From the NCBI GenBank assembly GCA_900552555.1, contig URZW01000027.1, positions 1-16,811 on the forward strand: 16,811 nt of DNA. Reading direction: 5' to 3'. Both the position numbers and the translations under genes were made by a program. Position 1 is the first letter of the stretch. Every line of letters begins with the position of its first letter. Positions 7,343-13,215 of this stretch are shown in pieces. The notes beneath the pieces are model-generated. The model did no database searches, was not told the DNA's origin, and worked only from the letters and a program-made list of their open reading frames with translations. The stretch is from an uncultured Clostridium sp. Lineage in GTDB: Bacteria; Bacillota; Clostridia; TANB77; CAG-508.

Positions 7343-8959
7343 TTATTCTCCTATACTTTCACCATCATCTCTTTTTAAATTTTCTTCTACAAATTCATTT
7401 CTACCTTCGCCAGGTATTTCACAAGTTTGTGCTCCGAATTTATTTGCATATCCATTATATAATTTTACTGAATCTTCATGTTTTAATATTAACACATCAG
7501 TCATTTCTTCATATACTTCTGAAAGTAATTTCTTTTCTTCTAATAATGTGCTGTCTCTAGATTCAGTCTGAATTGTATATTTTATCAAATTTTTTACTTT
7601 ATCATTTTGTTCATATACTTTAAAAAAATCATTTCCATTCAATAACCTTACTTTACCTAAGACATCTTCTTTCATTTCCAAATACTTCATAATTTCTTTA
7701 GCTTTTACACTATCTATCTTTTCCTTTTTTATTTGATTCTCTATTAATGCCTTTAACTCGATAAACCTGCCTTCTCTTTTTTCTTCTTTTTCTTCTTCTC
7801 CAATTTCTTTCTTCTCTGTTATTTTTTCTATTTCTACTTCATTTTCTTTTTCTTCTGGTTTTACTGTTTTCTCTTCTGATAAACGCATATACCAAAATTG
7901 AGACATAATATCTCCACCTTGTTTTATAGCATCAAATATTTTGTTATACATATCAATTCTATCAGATAACGCCAGACATTCTTTTACTTTCTCTTCTGAA
8001 ATGTCTTTCACATTTATCACATTTTTCAAACAATCCTTTTGTGTTTGTTCTAATAATTTTTTTATATCAATTACAATCCCTTTTTCTTTTAATCTAAAAT
8101 ATTTCTCTTCAAGAGACTTTTCATTATTTTCTTCATTTAATAACGTTTTTCTATCTATTTGTACTTCTCTATTTTCTTTTTCTCTACAATACCTTTTTAT
8201 TTGCAATGCTTTTTTTAATACTTCATGTATTAATCTACTTTGTTCATCTTTATTTTTTTTATTAATTTCCTCTTCTAACTTCCATTCTATTAAATATTTA
8301 ATTAATTCATTTCTATAGTCAAATCTAATATCTTCACTTTGTATTTCCTGAAATTCTTTTAAATTTTTTCCAACATCAAATTTTTCAAAGTTGTTAGAAT
8401 CTAATTCGCTTTTTGCAGCATCAATAACTTTATTTTGCTTAATATTTTCTTCTATACTTTTTCTAAGATTTGCCTCACTTATATATAAATCCATTCTTTT
8501 CTCTGGTTTTAAACATCTTAAGTTCAATATATTATTTTCTTCATTACATAAATAAGTTCTCTCCATTTTTTTAAAATTATTTACACTATTAGTAACTATT
8601 TTTATTCCCTCATCAGTATATACAAATGGAATTTCTTTTTTTACACAAATATTATCCAAACTTTTGCAAATATCACAATTATTTCTACCTTTACTATTAG
8701 CTGTCAATTGTCTCTCAATACATTCTTTTACTATTTTAGCTTTATCGCTTAGGCTACCATCACCTTTATTCAATTGTAACTTTCCTAATACAACTTCATA
8801 AGGTTTTCCATCAAATTCATATTTTAATAAAAAAACACTTATACTTTGTGAAGTTTTTTTATCTATTAATGTTCTAATTATAATATTAGTATTTTTATCT
8901 TTTATAACCTCATTATTATACCTAATTACATTACAGTTTTCTTTTTGTATCTTTTCCAT
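7343..8959 (-). CDS. Unassigned protein, 538 residues, charged and partly coiled-coil-like
   Basis: I do not recognise this protein. It has no signal peptide and no membrane segment, so it is probably cytoplasmic. Residues 1-70 look folded (mixed beta-rich, YEFDGKPYEVVLGKLQL). Cysteines cluster at C80, C95, C98 (CDIC), C105, C138 and C149, which could bind a metal. Residues about 160-345 are charged and helical, suggestive of coiled coil. Residues 363-398 are an extremely Glu/Lys-rich linker, followed by a further helical C-terminal part (about 400-500). The start ATG has an AAGAGGAA ribosome binding site. The gene is monocistronic: promoter at 9012-9040, terminator at 7288-7313. It is divergent from sigK, which gives no firm hint of function. 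Codon use resembles its neighbours. Confidence 0.85.
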   Translation of the reverse strand: MEKIQKENCNVIRYNNEVIKDKNTNIIIRTLIDKKTSQSISVFLLKYEFDGKPYEVVLGKLQLNKGDGSLSDKAKIVKECIERQLTANSKGRNNCDICKSLDNICVKKEIPFVYTDEGIKIVTNSVNNFKKMERTYLCNEENNILNLRCLKPEKRMDLYISEANLRKSIEENIKQNKVIDAAKSELDSNNFEKFDVGKNLKEFQEIQSEDIRFDYRNELIKYLIEWKLEEEINKKNKDEQSRLIHEVLKKALQIKRYCREKENREVQIDRKTLLNEENNEKSLEEKYFRLKEKGIVIDIKKLLEQTQKDCLKNVINVKDISEEKVKECLALSDRIDMYNKIFDAIKQGGDIMSQFWYMRLSEEKTVKPEEKENEVEIEKITEKKEIGEEEKEEKREGRFIELKALIENQIKKEKIDSVKAKEIMKYLEMKEDVLGKVRLLNGNDFFKVYEQNDKVKNLIKYTIQTESRDSTLLEEKKLLSEVYEEMTDVLILKHEDSVKLYNGYANKFGAQTCEIPGEGRNEFVEENLKRDDGESIGE

Positions 8960-9011
8960 TATTCCTCTTTTCTATTTATGTTTTTCATAAATCTTTTGTT
9001 ATATCAATATC

Positions 9012-9040
9012 GTTATATCATAGTTTGACTATTTTTTCAA
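9012..9040 (-). promoter_or_regulatory. Sigma-A promoter of the 538-residue gene, with direct repeats
   Basis: On the minus strand TTGAAA (9035-9040) is followed after 17 bp by TATAAC (9012-9017), about 50 bp before the start codon. The plus-strand 9-mer GTTATATCA occurs twice, at 8998-9006 and 9012-9020; the second copy covers the -10 box. The repeats could be an operator, but they are short and AT-rich. Confidence 0.55.
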
Positions 9041-9073
9041 TATTTTTTTAATTTTTATTTTTAAAGTCCATGC

Positions 9074-9100
9074 ACTTTTCAAATTTATAAACATATAATT
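9074..9100 (+). promoter_or_regulatory. Candidate sporulation (sigma-K/sigma-E type) promoter of sigK
   Basis: CATATAATT (9092-9100) resembles the -10 region of mother-cell sporulation promoters (CATA plus AT-rich). An AC at 9074-9075, 16 bp upstream, fits the minimal sigma-K -35 element. It lies 16 bp before the ribosome binding site. In B. subtilis sigK is transcribed by sigma-E and then sigma-K, so such a promoter is expected here. The call rests on short motifs. Confidence 0.3.
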
Positions 9101-9126
9101 TTATATATAAAATTTGGAGGTGCAAT

Positions 9127-9246
9127 ATGATTGAAGCACTTTGTAGTATTAGTATTTTAGGCTTTTTACAATTCTTAAATTATGCAGTATTTGCCGTTCG
9201 GTTATATATCTGGAAGCAACTTATTTCCAGAACCACTAACAAATGA
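9127..9246 (+). CDS. Pro-sequence of sigma-K in a different frame from the mature protein
   Basis: The ATG at 9127 has the only good ribosome binding site of the locus, GGAGGTG at 9116-9122. It opens a 39-residue frame whose first 24 residues are hydrophobic (MIEALCSISILGFLQFLNYA then VFAV), like the N-terminal membrane-associated pro-sequence of pro-sigma-K. The frame then runs through CGG at 9199-9201 and out of homology to a TGA at 9244-9246. The mature sigma-K sequence continues in the +1 frame from GGT at 9200. Removing one base, for example C9199, would join MIEAL...FAV to GYISGSNLFPEP as one protein. So this is read as the N-terminus of sigK, interrupted by a real frameshift, a programmed frameshift or a sequence error, rather than as a separate gene. 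Confidence 0.6.
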   Translation: MIEALCSISILGFLQFLNYAVFAVRLYIWKQLISRTTNK

Positions 9247-9838
9247 AGAAGAAAAAAAATATCTGGAACTATTGAAAAAAGGAGATGAAGATGCAAGAAA
9301 TATTTTGATAGAAAGAAATCTTAGATTAGTTGCACATGTAGTCAAAAAATATTCAAATACAAAAGTTGACCAAGATGATTTAATTTCAATTGGTACAATT
9401 GGATTGATTAAAGGAATAAATAGCTTTAATGTTGACAAAGGTTCTAAGCTTAGTACATATGTATCAAGATGTATCGACAATGAAATTCTTATGCATTTAC
9501 GTTCAACTAAAAAATTAAATGCAGAAGTCTACCTAAATGAACCTATTGGCAAAGATAAAGATGATAATGTTGTAACATTACAGGAGGTTTTAGAAAATGA
9601 TGAAAGAAACATTGAAGATGAAGTTGATTTAAAAATGAAAATCAAAAAACTTTACAAAAAAATTGGAGAAGTTCTAAAAGATAGAGAAAAAACCATTATA
9701 GAATTGCGTTTTGGTCTTGATGGTCATAAGCCAAAAACACAGCATGAAATAGCTGAAATGATGGGGATATCACGTTCTTATGTATCTAGAATTGAAACAA
9801 AAGCTATAGGAAAATTAAATAAAGAATTAAAGGAATAA
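9182..9838 (+). CDS. sigK: Mother-cell sporulation sigma factor sigma-K (mature part)
   Basis: Sigma-K directs late mother-cell transcription during sporulation. The 218-residue frame shows an RNLRLVAHVVKKY region 2 start (45-57), DDLISIGTIGLIKGI (65-79), NEILMHLRSTKK (100-111) typical of sigma-K, and a region 4 HTH at about 185-206 ending SRSYVSRIE. The segment GYISGSNLFPEPL (7-19) matches where mature sigma-K begins after pro-sequence removal by SpoIVFB in Bacillus. The ATG at 9182 has no ribosome binding site, and a TAA at 9176-9178 closes this frame upstream, so translation most likely starts at 9127 in another frame. The gene is contiguous: no skin element interrupts it. Sigma-E is a weaker alternative, as EILMHLR favours sigma-K. 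Confidence 0.9.
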   Translation: MQYLPFGYISGSNLFPEPLTNEEEKKYLELLKKGDEDARNILIERNLRLVAHVVKKYSNTKVDQDDLISIGTIGLIKGINSFNVDKGSKLSTYVSRCIDNEILMHLRSTKKLNAEVYLNEPIGKDKDDNVVTLQEVLENDERNIEDEVDLKMKIKKLYKKIGEVLKDREKTIIELRFGLDGHKPKTQHEIAEMMGISRSYVSRIETKAIGKLNKELKE

Positions 9839-9990
9839 ATTTATATATTTTTCAAAATGATTTAATATTTTAGCATAAAAAATATTTCTTTGCAAACTTT
9901 AAAAAACTAAATAAAATGAGAATAAATTATAAAAAAAGAGATAAAATAATATAAATAATATTTAATCGATTTTTAATAAGTTTTTCTAAT

Positions 9991-10019
9991 TTGAAACATT
10001 TATTTTTATATGTTAAACT
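9991..10019 (+). promoter_or_regulatory. Possible promoter of 6S RNA
   Basis: TTGAAA (9991-9996) is followed after 17 bp by TAAACT (10014-10019). The start would fall about 20 nt before the 6S closing stem. A second -10-like GATAAT (10023-10028) sits nearer the expected 5' end but lacks a -35 at normal spacing. No strong terminator separates this region from the sigK stop at 9838, so read-through from sigK is possible. Confidence 0.35.
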
Positions 10020-10045
10020 ATAGATAATCTAATAAACAAGTTATT

Positions 10046-10244
10046 AATTTACCCTGCATAGTACGTGTAGACAGAATTTTTAGAACCTACAAGTTTGTAA
10101 GAGGAGCCAATCTCAAGATATAGCGTGCATGCTTGCATTTATGTAAGAAGCCCATGAGTATTTTGGTAGGCACCCACCTGTTTTTAGGAGCAGGTCCTTA
10201 AAAATTCAAGACATCTTACGGCTAAAGCGGGGATTTTTATTTTA
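10046..10244 (+). ncRNA. ssrS: 6S RNA, regulator of sigma-A RNA polymerase
   Basis: 6S RNA mimics an open promoter and binds RNA polymerase holoenzyme, mainly in stationary phase. The ends close as CCCTGC (10052-10057) with GCGGGG (10227-10232), followed by a T-rich tract that can end transcription. Inside are family-like landmarks: the hairpin around GCTTGCATTTATGTAAG leading into AAGCC, the GGTAGGCACCCACCTG segment, and the stem ACCTG (10176-10180) with CAGGT (10191-10195), then ACGGCTAAAGCGGGG. This matches my memory of Firmicutes 6S RNAs in size (about 190 nt) and layout. The ends are approximate. An Rfam covariance search with RF00013 would decide it. Confidence 0.8.
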
Positions 10245-10360
10245 TAATAAATTTGCATTTATAAATTTTTTCGTAAAACATTATGGTATAAAAAAATTAA
10301 TCTTAAACCTCATTTTACAATAAAAACTATCTTAAACTAAATAACCAAAAAAGGCTAACA

Positions 10361-10401
10361 AAAAATAAGATGTTCCAAAATCTTTGAAACACCTTATTTT
10401 T
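10361..10401 (-). terminator. Intrinsic terminator of tRNA-Met
   Basis: On the minus strand a 14-bp stem (arms 10388-10401 and 10361-10374, one G-U pair) encloses a 13-nt loop and runs into a T-rich tract. It lies 15 bp beyond the 3' end of the tRNA, so the tRNA is a single-gene transcript. It also separates the tRNA from the opposing 6S RNA gene. Confidence 0.75.
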
Positions 10402-10416
10402 CATTTTTATATTATA

Positions 10417-10493
10417 TGGTAGCGAAGGTGGGATTCGAACCTACGACCTGCCGGGTATGAACCGGATGCTCTAGCCAACTGAGCTACTTCGCC
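10417..10493 (-). tRNA. tRNA-Met (CAT), elongator
   Basis: A full 77-nt cloverleaf with encoded CCA. The acceptor stem is GGCGAAG with CTTCGCT (ending in a G1-U72 pair), the D-arm is GCTC...GAGC, the anticodon loop is TTCATAC with CAT at plus-strand 10457-10459, and the T-arm has GTTCGAATC. The CAT loop with TTCATAC and the G1-U72 pair resemble Bacillus elongator tRNA-Met rather than initiator tRNA or the lysidine-modified tRNA-Ile. The outermost anticodon-stem pair is a U-C mismatch. A consensus promoter lies at 10512-10540 and a terminator directly follows. Confidence 0.95.
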
Positions 10494-10511
10494 ATTTCCA
10501 TTGCGATATTT

Positions 10512-10540
10512 ATTATACATTGAGTTTGTCCATTTGTCAA
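10512..10540 (-). promoter_or_regulatory. Consensus sigma-A promoter of tRNA-Met
   Basis: On the minus strand TTGACA (10535-10540) and TATAAT (10512-10517) are both perfect and separated by exactly 17 bp. The -10 box ends about 19 bp before the tRNA 5' end. This is the strongest promoter match in the window, as fits a stable-RNA gene. Confidence 0.9.
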
Positions 10541-10560
10541 GATAAAAATACAATAAAATT

Positions 10561-10636
10561 AAAATTCTGGAAAATTATTTTTAGTTTTCAACAATACTTT
10601 GATTTGTAACATATATTATATAATCACCAGAATTTT
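10561..10636. repeat. 10-bp inverted repeat around 56 nt, downstream of the 105-residue gene
   Basis: AAAATTCTGG (10561-10570) and CCAGAATTTT (10627-10636) are exact inverted copies. They lie just past the stop of the small gene at 10649-10966. On the minus strand the second arm is followed by TAATTTTATT, so it could act as a long-looped terminator. A tiny mobile element is the other reading; no flanking target duplication is obvious. Confidence 0.4.
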
Positions 10637-10648
10637 TTATTAATTATT

Positions 10649-10966
10649 TCAATCATTTCCTAATTCTTTTTCCTGATTAGTATCGCTTTTTTCACTTTGT
10701 ACAATTTGCTTTTCTACTTTTGCTTGTACTGTTTTTTTCTCAACATTTAATCCATTTTTTGACCTTGAATTACGTTTTTTTATCTCTGGAGTAGAGACAA
10801 ATTTGCAACATTTTTCAATATATTCATTATCTTGTTGACTTTCTACTTCTCTTATTTTTTTTTCATTTAGTTCATCTTCGTTTTCTGAACATGAGAAAAA
10901 CTTTTTAAATACGCTCCATATTGAATCATTTTCAGTTATTTTTTCATAATTAACTGTTGTATCCAT
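10649..10966 (-). CDS. Small hydrophilic protein of unknown function, 105 residues
   Basis: I do not recognise this protein. It is highly charged and low in complexity, with no membrane segment or signal peptide. A short aromatic patch near the N-terminus (SIWSVFKKFFSC, residues 15-26) could be an amphipathic helix. A CC pair is at 53-54, and the last half is Lys/Glu/Gln/Ser-rich and probably disordered. The reading frame is supported by a good ribosome binding site (AAGAGGT, 8 nt before ATG) and by its own promoter, TTGATT-17-TATAAT with TGG extension, at 11002-11030. It follows mtnN in the same direction but is separated by a hairpin. It could be a lineage-specific gene. Confidence 0.65.
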   Translation of the reverse strand: MDTTVNYEKITENDSIWSVFKKFFSCSENEDELNEKKIREVESQQDNEYIEKCCKFVSTPEIKKRNSRSKNGLNVEKKTVQAKVEKQIVQSEKSDTNQEKELGND

Positions 10967-10987
10967 TTTTTTAACCTCTTTCTTTTT

Positions 10988-11039
10988 AAAAAACTATTTA
11001 TATTATACCATATATTTACAGTATAATCAATAGTTTTTT
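10988..11039 (-). terminator. Terminator of mtnN that encloses the next promoter
   Basis: AAAAAACTATT (10988-10998) and AATAGTTTTTT (11029-11039) form a perfect 11-bp stem, with a second inner stem of TTATAC with GTATAA. It lies 14 bp after the mtnN stop, and the descending arm ends in a T run. The promoter of the 105-residue gene lies within the hairpin. The structure could work in either direction. Confidence 0.6.
11002..11030 (-). promoter_or_regulatory. Promoter of the 105-residue gene
   Basis: On the minus strand TTGATT (11025-11030) is followed after 17 bp by TATAAT (11002-11007), preceded by TGG as an extended -10. It lies inside the mtnN terminator hairpin and about 35 bp before the start codon of the small gene. 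Confidence 0.65.
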
Positions 11040-11052
11040 GTATTTTTTATGT

Positions 11053-11757
11053 CTACTCCAAATTTGATTTTAAAAATTCTTTCAATATATTTGCACATCT
11101 TTTTGATGCCAATTCGACAAATTTATCAAAATCAACTTCATTATTTCCATTTGGTGAATCAGATATACTTCTAATAACAATAAAAGGAATCTCATCTAAA
11201 TAACAAACTTGTGCAACTGCTGCTCCCTCCATTTCAACACAATCAGCATCAAATTTAGTATAAATTTTATTTTTCATTTCAATGTCTGTACAAAATATAT
11301 CACCTGTTGCAATAATTCCTTTTTCTATTTTATATGTATTATCTGTAAGTGATTTAGCTACTTTACTAAATCTATCTACCAAATTATTATCACTATAAAT
11401 AAAATCTCCAACACCTGTTATATATCCCTTATCATGATCAAAAGCGGTTATATCGAAGTCATGTTGTACTAATTTTTCACCAATAATAATATCTCCTATA
11501 TTTAAAAATGGATTTAAAGCTCCTGCTGCTCCAAGATTTATAACACATTTTACTTCAAATTTATCAATTAATAATTGTGTAACTCTTGCAGCATTTACTT
11601 TACCTACACCACATTTAACAACAACCACTCTATTCTTTTCAATTTTTCCAATTATAAAATTAAGTTCATATATCTCTTTTTCTTCTGTATTAGTCATTAT
11701 ATTTAATATTTCCTCTAATTCTTCTTGCATAGCAACTATTATACCTACTCTACCCAT
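11053..11757 (-). CDS. mtnN: 5'-methylthioadenosine / S-adenosylhomocysteine nucleosidase
   Basis: MtnN (Pfs) cleaves the glycosidic bond of MTA and SAH, releasing adenine and recycling by-products of methylation and polyamine synthesis; it also feeds autoinducer-2 formation where LuxS is present. The 234-residue length is typical. Motifs are GIIVAMQEEL with the general-acid Glu12, CGVGKVNAA (49-57), NLGAAGAL (74-81), VEMEGAAVAQV (174-184) that binds the ribose, and RSISDSP (196-202) with catalytic Asp200. The start follows a perfect AGGAGG. It has its own extended -10 promoter between it and the upstream rplL terminator, so it is not part of the ribosomal operon. Confidence 0.95.
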   Translation of the reverse strand: MGRVGIIVAMQEELEEILNIMTNTEEKEIYELNFIIGKIEKNRVVVVKCGVGKVNAARVTQLLIDKFEVKCVINLGAAGALNPFLNIGDIIIGEKLVQHDFDITAFDHDKGYITGVGDFIYSDNNLVDRFSKVAKSLTDNTYKIEKGIIATGDIFCTDIEMKNKIYTKFDADCVEMEGAAVAQVCYLDEIPFIVIRSISDSPNGNNEVDFDKFVELASKRCANILKEFLKSNLE

Positions 11758-11804
11758 TTTATTTCCTCCTAAAAAATATATTGATATATTATTACTTTTT
11801 TCAC

Positions 11805-11813
11805 ATTATAACA
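11805..11813 (-). promoter_or_regulatory. Extended -10 promoter of mtnN
   Basis: On the minus strand TGTTATAAT is a perfect extended -10 element, lying about 48 bp before the mtnN start and just after the rplL terminator. No good -35 is seen at 17 bp, which extended -10 promoters can do without. Confidence 0.55.
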
Positions 11814-11842
11814 CTTAATTCATAAAATTACTATAGCAAAAA

Positions 11843-11882
11843 GAACCTAAATTATTAAACTTTTGTCTAATAATTTAAGTTC
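11843..11882 (-). terminator. Intrinsic terminator ending the rpmG-rplL operon
   Basis: On the minus strand a 15-bp stem (arms 11868-11882 and 11843-11857, one G-U pair) encloses a 10-nt loop and is followed by TTTTT. It lies 32 bp past the rplL stop. Its strength indicates that the ribosomal operon ends here and does not run on into rpoB or mtnN. Confidence 0.88.
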
Positions 11883-11914
11883 AATTTAAATAAAATATTT
11901 TTCTTTACTACGAA

Positions 11915-12280
11915 TTATTGTAAATCAATAACAGCTCCAACTTCTGTAAATTTAGCTTTTAATTCTTCAGCTTCTTCCTTAGAAACGTTTTCTTTAATTG
12001 TTTTTGGTGCTCCGTCTACTAATTCTTTAGCTTCTTTTAATCCTAATCCTGTAGCATCTCTAACTACTTTAATTACTTTTATTTTTTGATCTCCAGCTTC
12101 TTTTAATACAACATTGAATGATGTTTTTTCAGCTGCTGCATCTCCTGCTGCTGCTCCTGCTGCTGGTGCAGCTGCTGCTACTGCAGATACTCCAAATTCT
12201 TCTTCTATAGCTTTTACTAATTCTGATAATTCTACTACTGTCATTTTTTTGATTTCTTCAATCATTTCTTCTTTACTCAT
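11915..12280 (-). CDS. rplL: 50S ribosomal protein L7/L12
   Basis: L7/L12 forms the dimers of the ribosomal stalk that recruit and stimulate the GTPase factors (EF-Tu, EF-G, IF2). The 121-residue length is normal. The N-terminal dimerisation helices (1-35, ending EEFGVSAVA) bind L10. An Ala-rich hinge (36-52) follows, then the globular C-terminal domain with KIKVIKVVRDATGLGLKEAK and LVDGAPKTIKE, the factor-binding face. The start has an AGGAGG-type site. It lies about 145 bp after rplJ, with a palindrome in the gap, and is the last gene of its operon. Confidence 0.98.
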   Translation of the reverse strand: MSKEEMIEEIKKMTVVELSELVKAIEEEFGVSAVAAAAPAAGAAAGDAAAEKTSFNVVLKEAGDQKIKVIKVVRDATGLGLKEAKELVDGAPKTIKENVSKEEAEELKAKFTEVGAVIDLQ

Positions 12281-12340
12281 TTTATAATCCTCCTAATTTT
12301 TTTATTTGTCATCTATATTTATGACTTTATTTTCTATTTT

Positions 12341-12359
12341 TGTTATCATGATGATAACA
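12341..12359. repeat. 19-bp palindrome between rplJ and rplL
   Basis: TGTTATCAT (12341-12349) and ATGATAACA (12351-12359) are exact inverted copies around a single G. As RNA it gives a 7-bp hairpin with a 5-nt loop. No T run follows on the minus strand, so it is not a terminator. It could be a protein site or an RNA processing hairpin that adjusts the ratio of L12 to L10; neither is shown. Confidence 0.5.
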
Positions 12360-12424
12360 TTTTATTTTCACATTATTTACAACTTAATTGTCAATTAATT
12401 TATGCAATATTATTTATTGTAAAA

Positions 12425-12955
12425 TTAAGCTTCTGCTGTTGTTGTTTCTTCAGCTGAACCCTCTTCTTTTTGAATTCTAACTTGATCAAGTGCAACTGCA
12501 AATTTTTGAATATTTGCAAGTAATGCTCCAGCAAGCATAGATAGTAATGTTTCTTTTGATGGTAATTTTGCTAAAGTGATTATTTCTTCAGTTGTCATTA
12601 CTTTTCCATCTATAACTCCACCTTTTATTTTATAATATTCATTGTTTTTTGTGAATTCATAAATTGCTTTTGATGGTTCTAAATAATCTTCATTACTCAT
12701 TATTACAGCTGTAGGTCCTACTAATTTATCTTCTAAACCTTCAATTCCAGCTTCTGCTAATGCTCTTCTTGTTATATTGTTTTTTATAACTGAATATTCA
12801 GCGTTTGTTTTTCTTAATTCTGCTCTTAATTCTGTTACGTCTTCAACATTAATTCCTCTGTAATCTGTTAAAAGTACTAATTTAGCTTCTTTCATTTTAT
12901 TTGCCAATTTTGTTACTTCTTCTTTCTTTTGATTTAATATTTTTTCACTTGCCAT
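12425..12955 (-). CDS. rplJ: 50S ribosomal protein L10
   Basis: L10 anchors the L7/L12 dimers to the 23S rRNA GTPase-associated region. Counted from the ATG at 12955 the protein is 176 residues, slightly longer than the roughly 166 of B. subtilis. Visible family features are the LLTDYRGINVEDVTELRAELR segment in the N-terminal RNA-binding domain (split here: LLTDYRG then the rest), NNITRRALAEAG, LVGPTAVIMSNEDYLEPSKA, and a C-terminal helix that binds L12. An in-frame GTG at 12970 lies within the AGGAGGTG ribosome binding site and cannot be the start; the ATG 13 nt downstream is chosen. Regulated through the L10 leader upstream. Confidence 0.97.
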   Translation of the reverse strand: MASEKILNQKKEEVTKLANKMKEAKLVLLTDYRGINVEDVTELRAELRKTNAEYSVIKNNITRRALAEAGIEGLEDKLVGPTAVIMSNEDYLEPSKAIYEFTKNNEYYKIKGGVIDGKVMTTEEIITLAKLPSKETLLSMLAGALLANIQKFAVALDQVRIQKEEGSAEETTTAEA

Positions 12956-13104
12956 TTTTTTTATTTTCACCTCCTAATTTTTTACGGTTTAAGAATCTTT
13001 TATTTTCATTATTATAATCTTATATTTAAATTTTTTATTATGTATAACCTTTCGATTATAATAATTCATTTTAATAAATTCTTAATTCCATATTTATAAT
13101 AAAA

Positions 13105-13212
13105 ATTAAAAACACTTTTTACATCCAATACGAGATTATAAAAAGTGTTTAATACACATTATTTTTATAACCTCGGTAGGACTTACTTTGCCTACTGTCT
13201 TTGGCTTAATAT
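13105..13212 (-). promoter_or_regulatory. L10 leader (ribosomal protein L10-L12 autoregulatory RNA) with attenuator
   Basis: In the rplA-rplJ gap the minus strand reads AAGCCAAAGACAGTAGGC, a short spacer, then GTCCTACCGAGG. This is the recognisable core of the Firmicutes L10 leader: the GTAGG/CCTAC stem with the internal-loop signature that imitates the L10 site on 23S rRNA. It starts right after the rplA stop and is followed by the hairpin at 13110-13150. Excess L10(L12)4 would bind and favour termination before rplJ. I matched it from memory; Rfam RF00557 would confirm it. Confidence 0.8.
13110..13150 (-). terminator. Attenuator hairpin of the L10 leader
   Basis: Arms 13139-13150 and 13110-13121 form a perfect 12-bp stem (AAACACTTTTTA on the minus strand) around a 17-nt loop, followed by TTAATTTTTATT. 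It is the terminator half of the L10 leader and lies about 150 bp before the rplJ start. Confidence 0.7.
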
Positions 13213-13215
13213 ATT

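Noticed and set aside
7941..8318. A 125-residue Phe/Ser-rich plus-strand frame inside the 538-residue gene
   Set aside because: Antisense artefact of AT-rich Lys/Glu codons; no start signals and no plausible protein composition.
9182..9184. ATG at 9182 as the ordinary start of sigK
   Set aside because: It gives an open frame but has no ribosome binding site, while ATG 9127 has GGAGGTG and encodes a pro-sequence-like peptide. Kept only as an alternative.
9199..9201. Reassignment of CGG to another amino acid in this organism
   Set aside because: Absence of CGG is compatible with reassignment or loss, but there is no in-frame use within a conserved protein from which a meaning could be read. 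AT bias alone may explain it.
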